Below are positions 45,587 to 53,796 of a DNA stretch of 64,000 nt, one piece after another. The notes under the pieces are model-generated. The model saw only the letters and a program-made list of their open reading frames with translations, was not told the DNA's origin and made no database searches. Numbering within the stretch: position 1 is the stretch's first letter; each line of letters opens with the position of its first letter. Source of the stretch: Methanospirillaceae archaeon (GTDB taxonomy: Archaea > Halobacteriota > Methanomicrobia > Methanomicrobiales > Methanospirillaceae); the NCBI GenBank assembly GCA_016926505.1, contig JAFGOM010000083.1, forward strand, positions 1 to 64,000, written 5' to 3'. The translations under genes were made by a program, and so were the position numbers.

Positions 45587-47077
45587 ATGATTCGATTATT
45601 TGATACCACGCTTCGTGACGGCGAACAGACGCCTGGTGTATCACTGTCACCTGATGAGAAACTCGAGATAGCTTCAGCATTGTCAGATATCGGGATTGAC
45701 GTTATCGAGGCGGGATCAGTCATTGCTTCTCCCGGAGAACGCACTGCAGTTCGCATGATAGCAGATGCAGGCCTGCGTGCGGAATGTTGCAGTTATGTCC
45801 GTGCATTGCCTGTTGATATTGATTATGCCATCGAATGTGGTGTTGATTCTGTTCACCTGGTAGTACCGGTGTCTGATCTTCATATCGAGAAGAAGATGCA
45901 AAAGACCAGGGAAGAGGTCTTTTCCATGGCGATGGACGCAGTCATGTATGCGAAGGATCACGGGCTGACGGTTGAACTGTCAGGCGAGGATGCTTCACGG
46001 GCAGATCTGCAGTTCCTAAAAACCATGTATACCGAGGGAGTAGATTATGGTGCAGACCGTCTCTGTTTCTGTGATACGGTCGGACTGATGACTCCGGAGA
46101 GGGTAGGAAAAGAGATACCTCCTCTCTGCATTGCTCCCCTGTCGATTCATTGTCATAATGACCTCGGGTTTGCACTGGCAAATACGATAGCCGCCCTGCA
46201 TGCCGGTGCATCCTGTGCCCATGTCTGTGTTAACGGTCTGGGAGAGCGGGCAGGGAATACACCTCTTGAAGAGGTTGTGATGGCTCTGCAGGTACTATAC
46301 AACGAAAAGACCAATATAAAGACAGAGCATATATATCATCTCTCAACACTGGTTTCGCGGCATACCGGTATTGCACGTGCCACCAACAAGGCCATCGTCG
46401 GTGAGATGGCATTTACCCATGAGAGTGGCATCCATGCCCATGGTCTGTTACGGGATACAAGAACCTATGAGCCTATCTCTCCTGATATGGTCGGGAGGAG
46501 CAGACGTATTGTTCTTGGGAAACACTCAGGAAAAGCATCAGTTGAGACCGCACTTGCGGATCTGGAATACCATCCGAACGAGAGACAGTTACAGGCAATC
46601 GTTGAACGGGTCAAGGAACTGGGAGACCAGGGAAAACGGATCACCGATGTTGAACTGATGACGATCGCTGACTCGGTAATGATGCTTGAGTGCTCCCCCA
46701 TCATCACACTCAGGCAGTTTACCATCGTATCAGGGAGTAATGCGTTACCGACTGCATCGGTTACCCTGCTCGTGAACGGCGAGGAGATAACCAGTGCAGC
46801 AGTCGGAGCAGGTCCTGTGGATGCTGCAATCATCGCACTGCAACGGTCGGTGTCGGCTACCGGCGACATCATGCTTGAGGAGTACCATGTCGATGCCATT
46901 CACGGAGGAACGAATGCCATGGTGGATGTCATGGTACGACTCAGAAAAGATGACCAGGTTCTGACATCGAGAGGGGCCAGGACCGATATTGTTGAGGCAA
47001 GTGTAGAGGCAGTGATTGCCGGAATGAACAGACTTCTCAGAGGAAAATATGACGAACGGAGCACAGATACTAGTTAG
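45587..47077 (+). CDS. cimA: (R)-citramalate synthase / 2-isopropylmalate synthase family enzyme
   Basis: Condenses acetyl-CoA with pyruvate (citramalate, for isoleucine) or 2-oxoisovalerate (isopropylmalate, for leucine). The 496-residue protein has the DRE-TIM barrel motifs FDTTLRDGEQTPGV and SIHCHNDLGFALANT, GVNGLGERAGN-type NGLGERAGN, the subdomain SGIHAHGLLRD and a C-terminal LeuA allosteric domain (about 380-496). The segment VRALPVDIDYAIECGVDSVH and overall length are closer to archaeal CimA as I know it, but CimA and LeuA cannot be separated by eye. The ATG at 45587 has GGAGGAG 3 nt upstream. The 3' end overlaps ilvB by 29 nt. Confidence 0.85.
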   Translation: MIRLFDTTLRDGEQTPGVSLSPDEKLEIASALSDIGIDVIEAGSVIASPGERTAVRMIADAGLRAECCSYVRALPVDIDYAIECGVDSVHLVVPVSDLHIEKKMQKTREEVFSMAMDAVMYAKDHGLTVELSGEDASRADLQFLKTMYTEGVDYGADRLCFCDTVGLMTPERVGKEIPPLCIAPLSIHCHNDLGFALANTIAALHAGASCAHVCVNGLGERAGNTPLEEVVMALQVLYNEKTNIKTEHIYHLSTLVSRHTGIARATNKAIVGEMAFTHESGIHAHGLLRDTRTYEPISPDMVGRSRRIVLGKHSGKASVETALADLEYHPNERQLQAIVERVKELGDQGKRITDVELMTIADSVMMLECSPIITLRQFTIVSGSNALPTASVTLLVNGEEITSAAVGAGPVDAAIIALQRSVSATGDIMLEEYHVDAIHGGTNAMVDVMVRLRKDDQVLTSRGARTDIVEASVEAVIAGMNRLLRGKYDERSTDTS

Positions 47078-48740
47078 AACCCTCCTGTCTGAGGGTGTCG
47101 GAACCATCTTTGGTTATCCGGGAGGTGTTGTCCTCCCCCTGTATGATGAATTATATGATGCACCTATTCGGCATATCCTCGTACGACATGAACAGGCAGC
47201 CATTCATGCAGCAGACGGATATGCCCGGGCCAGCGGGAAGGTAGGGGTATGTCTTGCAACATCAGGCCCCGGAGCCTGTAATCTTGTGTCAGGTCTTGCA
47301 ACTGCCTACATGGACTCAGTCCCGGTGGTCGCATTAACCGGGCAGGTTCCAACCGCCCTCCTCGGTAACGACGCATTCCAGGAGTCTGACATTACCGGTA
47401 TCACGTTGCCGATAACAAAGCATAACTACCTGGTTCAGGATGTATCAGAATTACAGCGGGTCATCAAGGAAGCGTTTTACATTGCAGGAACCGGGAGAAA
47501 AGGGCCGGTTCTCATTGACCTGCCAAAAGATATCCTTACTACCGAGGTTACGTCAGATGAACCCATAACAGAGATTAACCTTCGGGGATACCGGCCCTGT
47601 TATGAGGGCCATAAACGCCAGATTGACCGTGCAGCAGATCTGATAGCAGCATCCCGCCGTCCGGTTATCTATGCAGGGGGAGGGGTTATCTCATCTGATG
47701 CATCTGAACAGTTATGTGAATTTGTCGAGAAGACACAGATTCCGGTGACCGCCACGTTAATGGGCCTTGGTGCAATTCCTTCGAAAAATCCGCTGTTTCT
47801 GGGAATGCTCGGGATGCACGGAACACGAACGGCGAATTATGCGATTACCGAGTCAGATCTGCTGATAGCAATCGGAGTCAGGTTCGATGACCGGGTTACC
47901 GGGAAGATATCTGAGTTTGCCCCGAAGGCAAAAATTATTCACATCGATATCGATCCTGCAGAGATAGGCAAGAATAAACTGGTTGATCTCCCGATTGTCG
48001 GAGATGCAGGTAGTGTTCTGTCAGGTCTTATCGAGAAGGTAACCGGGGTTATCGGTGAAGAGGGATGGAGGAATCAGATTCAGGAATGGAAGACCCGGTA
48101 TCCTCTTACCATACCGGATGACGGAAAACTGCATCCCCAGTTTGTGATTAAGACTCTCTCAACCATCCTCAACGGAGGGGGCATCATTGTTACCGAGGTC
48201 GGACAGAACCAGATGTGGGCTGCACAGCACTACGAGTTCACCCGCCCGCGGCAGTGGATCAGTTCAGGAGGTCTTGGAACCATGGGATATGGATTCCCTG
48301 CAGGTATGGGTGCCCATGTTGCATGCCCAAATGAGCCGGTTTTTGTTATTGCCGGTGACGGAAGTTTCCAGATGAATATTCAGGAGTTGGGAACCGTGGC
48401 CCAGTACCATATCCCGGTCAAGATTGCGATCATCAACAACCAGTACCTTGGCATGGTCAGGCAATGGCAGGAGTTGTTTTATGAGAAACGGTACTCCTAT
48501 ACCGAACTGCCTGACGTTGATTTTGTCGGGATCGCGAAGGCATACGGCATCCCGGGGATGAGGGTAACAGAACCGGCCGGGGTCAGACCTGCACTGGAGG
48601 AAGCTCTCGCAACGGAAGGCCCGTATCTTATCGATTTTCGCGTGGAACGGGAAGAAAATGTGTTTCCGATGGTTCCTGCAGGGTGCGCCATATGTGAGAT
48701 GATAGGAGAGCGGCATCCGCACGATGAGGAGGGATCATGA
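47049..48740 (+). CDS. ilvB: Acetolactate synthase large (catalytic) subunit
   Basis: TPP- and FAD-dependent carboligation of pyruvate with pyruvate or 2-oxobutyrate. The 563-residue protein shows the three domains: an N-terminal pyrimidine-binding domain with VRHEQAAIHAADGYARASGK (the cofactor-activating Glu), a middle FAD-binding domain with GLGAIPSKNPLFLGMLGMHG, and a C-terminal pyrophosphate domain with VIAGDGSFQMNIQELGT and INNQYLGMVRQWQE (the GDG-x-N-type Mg/TPP motif). The start lies 29 nt inside the cimA gene and the stop overlaps ilvN by ATGA, so the three are cotranscribed and probably translationally coupled. Confidence 0.96.
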   Translation: MTNGAQILVRTLLSEGVGTIFGYPGGVVLPLYDELYDAPIRHILVRHEQAAIHAADGYARASGKVGVCLATSGPGACNLVSGLATAYMDSVPVVALTGQVPTALLGNDAFQESDITGITLPITKHNYLVQDVSELQRVIKEAFYIAGTGRKGPVLIDLPKDILTTEVTSDEPITEINLRGYRPCYEGHKRQIDRAADLIAASRRPVIYAGGGVISSDASEQLCEFVEKTQIPVTATLMGLGAIPSKNPLFLGMLGMHGTRTANYAITESDLLIAIGVRFDDRVTGKISEFAPKAKIIHIDIDPAEIGKNKLVDLPIVGDAGSVLSGLIEKVTGVIGEEGWRNQIQEWKTRYPLTIPDDGKLHPQFVIKTLSTILNGGGIIVTEVGQNQMWAAQHYEFTRPRQWISSGGLGTMGYGFPAGMGAHVACPNEPVFVIAGDGSFQMNIQELGTVAQYHIPVKIAIINNQYLGMVRQWQELFYEKRYSYTELPDVDFVGIAKAYGIPGMRVTEPAGVRPALEEALATEGPYLIDFRVEREENVFPMVPAGCAICEMIGERHPHDEEGS

Positions 48741-49237
48741 GGTCACATATCTTAAGCGTTCTTGTCGAGAACCGTTCCGGTGTGTTATCCCGGGTATCAG
48801 GGCTCTTCTCGCGGAGAGGATTTAATATCGAAAGCCTTGCTGTCGGGCCCTGTGAAGAGGATGATCTCTCCCGGATTACCATCGTTGTGAAGGGTGATGA
48901 TGCACACATTGAGCAGGTAAAGAAGCAGCTCAATAAACTCATCGATGTGGTCACCGTCAGGGATATTACGTACCAGAATTATGTTGAACGCGAACTGGCG
49001 CTTATCAAGGTCCAGGCAGAACCGGGAGAACCCCGTTCCGGAGTTATCCAGATAGCGGATCTCTTCCGGGCAAAGATCATCGATGTCGGGCGGAACAGCG
49101 TTATTCTTGAGGTAACCGGTGATTCTGAAAAGATAGATGCAATCGAGAACCTTCTGTATGAATTCGGAATATCTGAACTGGTACGGACCGGAAGAATAGC
49201 ACTTCAACGCTGTGAAAAGAGCGGAAACGGGAAATAA
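48737..49237 (+). CDS. ilvN: Acetolactate synthase small (regulatory) subunit
   Basis: Regulatory partner of IlvB that gives valine feedback inhibition. 166 residues: an N-terminal ACT domain starting HILSVLVENRSGVLSRVSGLFSRRGFNIESLAVG with the conserved effector-binding loop, then the C-terminal ALS_ss domain (YVERELALIKVQ... FRAKIIDVGRNSVILEVTGDSEKI... LYEFGISELVRTGRIAL). Start overlaps the ilvB stop. Followed by several oligo-T tracts. Confidence 0.95.
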   Translation: MRSHILSVLVENRSGVLSRVSGLFSRRGFNIESLAVGPCEEDDLSRITIVVKGDDAHIEQVKKQLNKLIDVVTVRDITYQNYVERELALIKVQAEPGEPRSGVIQIADLFRAKIIDVGRNSVILEVTGDSEKIDAIENLLYEFGISELVRTGRIALQRCEKSGNGK

Positions 49238-49245
49238 GACTCATA

Positions 49246-49278
49246 TTTTTCCTTTTTCCCTCTTCATCTGCCTTTTTT
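49246..49278 (+). terminator. Oligo-T terminator after ilvN
   Basis: Three T tracts (T5 at 49246-49250, T5 at 49253-49257, T6 at 49273-49278) begin 9 nt after the ilvN stop. This is the pattern expected for archaeal oligo-T termination of the cimA-ilvBN transcript. Confidence 0.55.
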
Positions 49279-49383
49279 GCATTCATGACTGGTATCTGGT
49301 CCGGACGGATTGATATCGACAGATGACGAATGCGCCATCGCTAATTATATATCCTCTCCCGACTCATACTCTGTATCCACCCG

Positions 49384-49404
49384 GGTGTCATGATTCATGA
49401 CACC
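49384..49404. repeat. Perfect 21-bp palindrome, possible operator
   Basis: GGTGTCATGA-T-TCATGACACC: two perfect 10-bp arms around one base. About 35-50 bp upstream lies TTATATAT (around 49344-49351), a good TATA box on the plus strand, which would start transcription just before the palindrome. The symmetry is that of a homodimeric repressor site; as RNA it could instead fold as a 7-8-bp hairpin with a short loop. No gene with a convincing start follows until 49704. Confidence 0.6.
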
Positions 49405-49469
49405 GAGGCGGGATAATTCGGATCTGACCCCTACGTTCAGACCGTAAATCAGAAAAATACTTCATCCTC

Positions 49470-49649
49470 CTATGAAACAGGTATTTTTTTCCCTGATACT
49501 CTCAAATACTCTTTTTCATCATCACAAAGGACAGGGTAATAGGGCAGATGAATGGTAACACCTCTGCGGATCTGCACTGATGTCCGGGCATCTGACATTG
49601 ATTCAATGAAGGTTTCTCTGCACCGGTATCGGTTATTTCTGTACTGCAT
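49470..49649 (-). CDS. Small hypothetical protein
   Basis: A 59-residue reading frame from ATG 49649 (MQYRNNRYRCRETFIESM...) to TAG at 49470-49472, rich in Arg and Tyr, with no family I recognise. Codon choice resembles neighbouring genes and a weak TATA-like CTATGTATG lies about 27 nt upstream on the minus strand. The frame is open further upstream to 49736, which would overlap the start of the plus-strand gene at 49704. It may be spurious. Confidence 0.3.
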   Translation of the reverse strand: MQYRNNRYRCRETFIESMSDARTSVQIRRGVTIHLPYYPVLCDDEKEYLRVSGKKIPVS

Positions 49650-49703
49650 CTTCGTGGTTTTTAAGATACATACATAGGTTCTGCCTGCAAACGATGATAT
49701 ACG

Positions 49704-50237
49704 ATGCCGGGAGAAGGCAGTGATAATACCGATCATCTGATCGTCCTCGTCTCTCTCACTGACGAGTCCGGATATGTCAAGGGAAACCCGTACCGGGAAC
49801 TGGGACTGTCTGCTGATACCCCTCTGTCAGAGGTTGCCGGGATTATTCTTGACTCATTCGGGTTTGATTCCGGCAGACCATTCGGATTTTTCAGTATTAT
49901 TCATGGAGATTACAGTAGTTCCCCCTGGCAGGTTGATTCTTTCTCCCCGGAAATCGCGAGTCATCCCATCTCAGTAATTCGGGATTTGCCACAATCCCAG
50001 ATTCTTTTTGTGTATGATTTTGAGGAACAATGGCGTTTTCTTGTTAAATACATCGGCAAAATGGATCCTCCACAGAATAACCCCTCTCCGGTAATTCTCT
50101 CCAGTGAGGGTATGGCCCCGGACCAGTATGGTCCTGCTGCCTGGGATAATCCGGAAAAACCGGATCCCGATCTATCCTCTGGTCATAATCGGGAACGGTT
50201 CTATTATCAGAAACGACTCTTTGAAGAGTGGGATTGA
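49704..50237 (+). CDS. Plasmid pRiA4b ORF-3-like domain protein
   Basis: 177 residues resembling the pRiA4b ORF-3 family (often found with IS1096-type elements but also as stand-alone genes). Matches: TPLSEVAGIILDSFGFDSG with the family's L-x-LH-x2-I-x2-AFGW-like pattern, GFFS, QILFVYDFEEQWRFLVKYIG (the F-x-Y-x-YDFGD-x-W block, with EEQ for GDD) and the downstream Pro-rich GMAPDQYGPAAW. The degenerate acid residues suggest divergence. No transposase or terminal repeats are visible here. Function unknown. Confidence 0.65.
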   Translation: MPGEGSDNTDHLIVLVSLTDESGYVKGNPYRELGLSADTPLSEVAGIILDSFGFDSGRPFGFFSIIHGDYSSSPWQVDSFSPEIASHPISVIRDLPQSQILFVYDFEEQWRFLVKYIGKMDPPQNNPSPVILSSEGMAPDQYGPAAWDNPEKPDPDLSSGHNRERFYYQKRLFEEWD

Positions 50238-50322
50238 GGTCCTATCTCTGAAAGTAAGTATCCCGGTTATTATCATGGATTATTTTCAAAAGAAAAGAAA
50301 AAGGGATAAAAACGGGTTATCC

Positions 50323-50757
50323 CTACAAAAATTCCTGCTGCCTGACGAGGTTAAAACCGGCATTTAAAATATGTTCTATCGCTTCCTCTACGTGATCGAC
50401 CCGAAGGATAAGGACTGCCTTGTCTTTTCCGCTATATGCATAACTGTACTCGATGTTTATCGATGCATTGGCAAGCGTCTGGGCAATCTCATACAGGCCC
50501 CCTGGTTCATCACGCATGATGACCGCGATAACATCGGTATATGCAACATTGAACCCCAATTCTGCCAGTTTATCATAGGCTTCCCTGGTTTTGTCAACAA
50601 GAACCCGAATCACTCCAAACCCGTCTGCCTCGGCAATTGAGAACGCTTTTATGTTAATACCTTCGTCAAGAAACGCTTTTGCCATCGTTGCAAGTCTTCC
50701 CGGCTTATTCTCTGAGAATAAGGAGACCTGCTTTATCAGATACGACTCTTTTTCCAT
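50323..50757 (-). CDS. Tandem ACT-domain protein
   Basis: 144 residues made of two ACT domains: residues 5-70 (KQVSLFSENKPGRLATMAKAFLDEGINIKAFSIAEADGFGVIRVLVD) and 72-140 (VIAVIMRDEPGGLYEIAQTLANASINIEYSYAY). ACT pairs bind amino acids or related ligands. The stop-to-start spacing from the upstream aryl-CoA ligase gene (50758-52059) is zero, so the protein is made from the same mRNA and may act as its ligand sensor (inference). Such ACT proteins are commonly encoded with PaaK-like ligases in archaea. Confidence 0.88.
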   Translation of the reverse strand: MEKESYLIKQVSLFSENKPGRLATMAKAFLDEGINIKAFSIAEADGFGVIRVLVDKTREAYDKLAELGFNVAYTDVIAVIMRDEPGGLYEIAQTLANASINIEYSYAYSGKDKAVLILRVDHVEEAIEHILNAGFNLVRQQEFL

Positions 50758-52059
50758 CTACATACTCCTTTTGTCAATTACCCGTTTCGCTTTCCCTTCA
50801 AACCGGGGAAGGGATCCCGGTTCTGCAAGTTCAACCCGCACAGACACATTTAACTGGTTTTTCAACTGGTTCTCAATATTCTTCCTGATATGAATCAGAT
50901 CCGGTATCTTGTCAGAGAATGCAAGGGGTGTAATCTCAACCCTGACAAGCATGTCATCAAGAGAGTTGACCCGGTCAATCTCTATCATGAAATGCTCGCC
51001 TACTTCCTTTATCCCGAGAAGGGTATGCTCAATCTGGCTTGGAAAAACATTAATTCCCCTGATAATGAGCATATCATCGACCCGTCCTGAGAGTCGCTGT
51101 AACCGGGGATGTGTCCGGCCGCAGGAACAGATACCGGCCTCCATTGCAGTGATGTCACCGGTGCGGTACCTGATGATGGGCAGTCCTTCTTTCTGCAGCA
51201 TCGTCACCACGAGTTCACCTTTGACCCCGGGAAGAACCGGTTCATCGGTATCAGGATCCAGGATCTCGGTAAACATAAAGTCTGACCATACATGAAAACC
51301 AGCCTGTGCTTCGCATTCTGAGAAGAGCGGCCCGGACAATTCACTGGTTCCATAGATGTCATACGCCTTTATCCCGAGCCAGGACTCAATCCGCTCACGC
51401 ATCTTCTCACTCCAGGGTTCTGCACCGACAATCGCCTTCCGAAGAAGGGTATCATCCTTAATTGAGATCCCCATCCGTTCTGCAACTTCCCCGATATGAA
51501 GGAGGTACGAAGGGGTGCAGGCGATTGCCGTAACCCGGAGATCCTGCATCAGCTCAATCTGCCGCTCGGTGTTACCGACACTGGTAGGCACTACAATGGC
51601 TCCAATCCGTTCTGCACCATAATGCAGTCCAAGCCCCCCGGTAAAGAGGCCATACCCGTAGCTGACCTGGATAACGTCTCCGCGGGAGAGTCCAGTCGAG
51701 GATAATGCCCGTGCCAGGGATATGGTCCAGTTATCGATATCACGGGCGGTATAGGCAACAACGGTCGGTTTTCCGGTAGTCCCTGATGAAACATGATACC
51801 TCACCAGTTCCTCGTGGTCATAGAAGATGAGACCATCTGGATAATTATCACGGAGATCCTGTTTTCTCATGAAAGGCAGTTTTTTCATGTCAGACAGGGA
51901 GCAGATATCATCAGGATGAACTCCGTGCTCCTTCATCCGCTGCTGATAAAAGGGAGAAAAACTGTAGAGCCGGTATACAAGGTTTTTCAAGAGCCGGTAC
52001 TGCATTTCATGGAGTTTCTCCTGAGGCATTGTCTCGATTCTGGGATCCCAGTACTGCAT
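50758..52059 (-). CDS. paaK: Phenylacetate-CoA ligase family protein, copy 1
   Basis: Adenylate-forming enzyme that makes aryl- or arylacetyl-CoA from the acid, ATP and CoA. The 433-residue protein carries the AMP-binding VSSGTTGKPTVVAYT (about 89-103), FTGGLGLHYGAERIG, YDIYGTSELSGP, YRTGDITAMEAG, and a C-terminal cap with LSGRVDDMLIIRGINVFPSQIE. In methanogens these act on indole-, phenyl- or hydroxyphenylacetate from 2-oxoacid reductases, in either direction. It is the middle gene of copy 2 - copy 1 - ACT, with 2-bp and 0-bp spacings. The two copies share the motifs and N-terminal YWD-x2-IET. Confidence 0.9.
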   Translation of the reverse strand: MQYWDPRIETMPQEKLHEMQYRLLKNLVYRLYSFSPFYQQRMKEHGVHPDDICSLSDMKKLPFMRKQDLRDNYPDGLIFYDHEELVRYHVSSGTTGKPTVVAYTARDIDNWTISLARALSSTGLSRGDVIQVSYGYGLFTGGLGLHYGAERIGAIVVPTSVGNTERQIELMQDLRVTAIACTPSYLLHIGEVAERMGISIKDDTLLRKAIVGAEPWSEKMRERIESWLGIKAYDIYGTSELSGPLFSECEAQAGFHVWSDFMFTEILDPDTDEPVLPGVKGELVVTMLQKEGLPIIRYRTGDITAMEAGICSCGRTHPRLQRLSGRVDDMLIIRGINVFPSQIEHTLLGIKEVGEHFMIEIDRVNSLDDMLVRVEITPLAFSDKIPDLIHIRKNIENQLKNQLNVSVRVELAEPGSLPRFEGKAKRVIDKRSM

Positions 52060-52061
52060 GG

Positions 52062-53354
52062 TTACATCTTCTCCCTGCGATCTATTACGCGTTTTGCCTT
52101 TCCTTCAAACCTCGGGAGAGAACCGGGTTCGACCAGACGAACATTTGTCCGCAGCTCCAGTACATCCCGTAATGCCCTCTGTATCCGTTCCCGTATTGTT
52201 TTGAGATCGGCAAGTTCACCGCTGAAGAACTGCCGGTTTATCTCTACCTCGATGATCATCTCGTCCATGTGATTGACCCGGTCAACATAGACCATGTAAC
52301 TGCCTGCGACCTCGGGGATGGAGAGGAGAACGTGCTCGATCTGGCTTGGGAATACGTTGATGCCCCGGATAACAAGCATATCATCACTCCTTCCGGTAAA
52401 CCGTGCAATCTTCCTGCCCCTTCCACAGGGACAGACATCGTCAAGCAGCATCGTGATATCACCGGTCCGGTATCGTAAGAGCGGCATCGCTTCCTTTGTC
52501 AGGGGTGTAATGACGAGCTCCCCGCGTTCGTTTGGACCAAGAGGTTCACCGGTGGCAGGATCAATGATCTCGACAAGGAAACTGTCATGCCAGATATGAA
52601 GGCCGTTGTGCTCGGGGCATTCAAAGGCAACGCCAGGTCCGTAAAGTTCACTCATCCCGTAACTGTCAAATGCAGTAACCCTGAGTTTCTCCTCGAGCTC
52701 GGTGCGCATCTGGTCAGACCACGGTTCAGCCCCGAATATTCCGGTTTTCAGTGAGTCAAGCGGGATCTGTAGTTCCTCTGCCACTTCGGCAAGATGCAGG
52801 GCATAACTGGGTGTACAATGAATCGCAGTGACGCAGAAATCATGGATCATCTCAATCTGCCGTTTGGTGTTGCCCGTTGCACTGGGAATCGTTGTCAGAC
52901 CTGCTTTCTCTGCCCCGTAATGAAACCCGAGACCACCGGTAAACATGCCGTAATTCACCATATTCTGGAAGATATCATCATCAGAAAGTCCAATCATGGT
53001 CAGATTCCGGGCTATGAGATCTGACCAGTTATCAAGATCTCCTTTTGTATATCCAACCACGGTGGGTTTCCCGGTCGTTCCTGATGTGGTATGAATCCGT
53101 ACGATCTCTTTGAGGGGGACTGCAAAGAACCCGAATGGATATCCTTCCCGTAAATCCTGTTTTTTTGTAAAAGGCAGGTTTTTTATATCACTCGTTTTTG
53201 TAATGTCATCAGCCGATATCCCTGCTTCCTGTAGCCGGTGCTGATAAAATGGGACATGACAGGCTCTTTTTATCGTCTCCTGTAACCGTTTCACCTGGAG
53301 TTTTTCCAGTTCCTCTGGTTGTATCGTCTCGATTGCTTTGTCCCAGTATCTCAT
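52062..53354 (-). CDS. paaK: Phenylacetate-CoA ligase family protein, copy 2
   Basis: A paralogue of the downstream ligase, 430 residues from the ATG at 53354 (MRYWDKAIETIQPEELEK). Motifs: TTSGTTGKPTVVGYT, FTGGLGFHYGAEKAG, FDSYGMSELYGPGVAFEC, YRTGDITMLLDDVCPCGRG with a CPCG pair, and FTGRSDDMLVIRGINVFPSQIE. Compared with copy 1 the acyl-pocket region between GGLG and YG differs most, which suggests a different aromatic or acyl substrate. The frame opens 39 nt earlier, but the ATG at 53354 matches the paralogue's N-terminus. It leads the ligase-ligase-ACT operon. Confidence 0.9.
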   Translation of the reverse strand: MRYWDKAIETIQPEELEKLQVKRLQETIKRACHVPFYQHRLQEAGISADDITKTSDIKNLPFTKKQDLREGYPFGFFAVPLKEIVRIHTTSGTTGKPTVVGYTKGDLDNWSDLIARNLTMIGLSDDDIFQNMVNYGMFTGGLGFHYGAEKAGLTTIPSATGNTKRQIEMIHDFCVTAIHCTPSYALHLAEVAEELQIPLDSLKTGIFGAEPWSDQMRTELEEKLRVTAFDSYGMSELYGPGVAFECPEHNGLHIWHDSFLVEIIDPATGEPLGPNERGELVITPLTKEAMPLLRYRTGDITMLLDDVCPCGRGRKIARFTGRSDDMLVIRGINVFPSQIEHVLLSIPEVAGSYMVYVDRVNHMDEMIIEVEINRQFFSGELADLKTIRERIQRALRDVLELRTNVRLVEPGSLPRFEGKAKRVIDRREKM

Positions 53355-53796
53355 GTAATCATTCCTATGACTCCTGTTATCCCGAACTCTCAAATCTTTT
53401 GTGAAATCCGGGGGTTATCCGGATTTTTCAGTTCTGCAAAATGCAATACCCATAAAAACCTGTTATCAGAAAGATCCGGCATCTCTCTCTAGTATCTTTC
53501 CTATTATCATGCGTGAGCGGATAAGAAAAACCCTGCTACCTTGTAACACGGTGGGGGTATCGTGTCCGGAGGTTTGATGCAGACCTGTACCGCTGCTCTT
53601 TATTTCTTTCTCGGTGCCGGTCTTTCCCGGCGTTACAGGTACCTGATACCGGTTCCCTGCCATATCAAATAATTAACTCAAAATCAACTTTTTTTTCCTA
53701 TTAAAGAAAAAATTGATGTTTTTTTTATCCCGCATCCTCTCATTTGATGCCAACTAATTAATAGGGGAAAGGATATATTAGCAGTAGTGAGTTATC
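53355..53796. other. 442-bp intergenic region
   Basis: Promoter region for the ligase operon (minus) and for the TM-helix protein (plus). GGATATATTAG (53771-53781) is a TATA-like element close to the ATG at 53797. Runs of T and A fill 53690-53725. Two very short ORFs (53510-53578 and 53577-53672, the second behind GGAGGT) are noted, but neither has supporting evidence. Confidence 0.4.

Noticed and set aside
49704-50237. Insertion sequence, because of the pRiA4b ORF-3-like domain
   Set aside because: No transposase, terminal inverted repeats or target duplication are visible on either side.
53466-53672. 65-codon minus-strand frame and two mini-ORFs (53510-53578, 53577-53672)
   Set aside because: No family features. 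The GGAGGT before 53577 is attractive, but a 31-codon ORF in a 442-bp gap is expected by chance.
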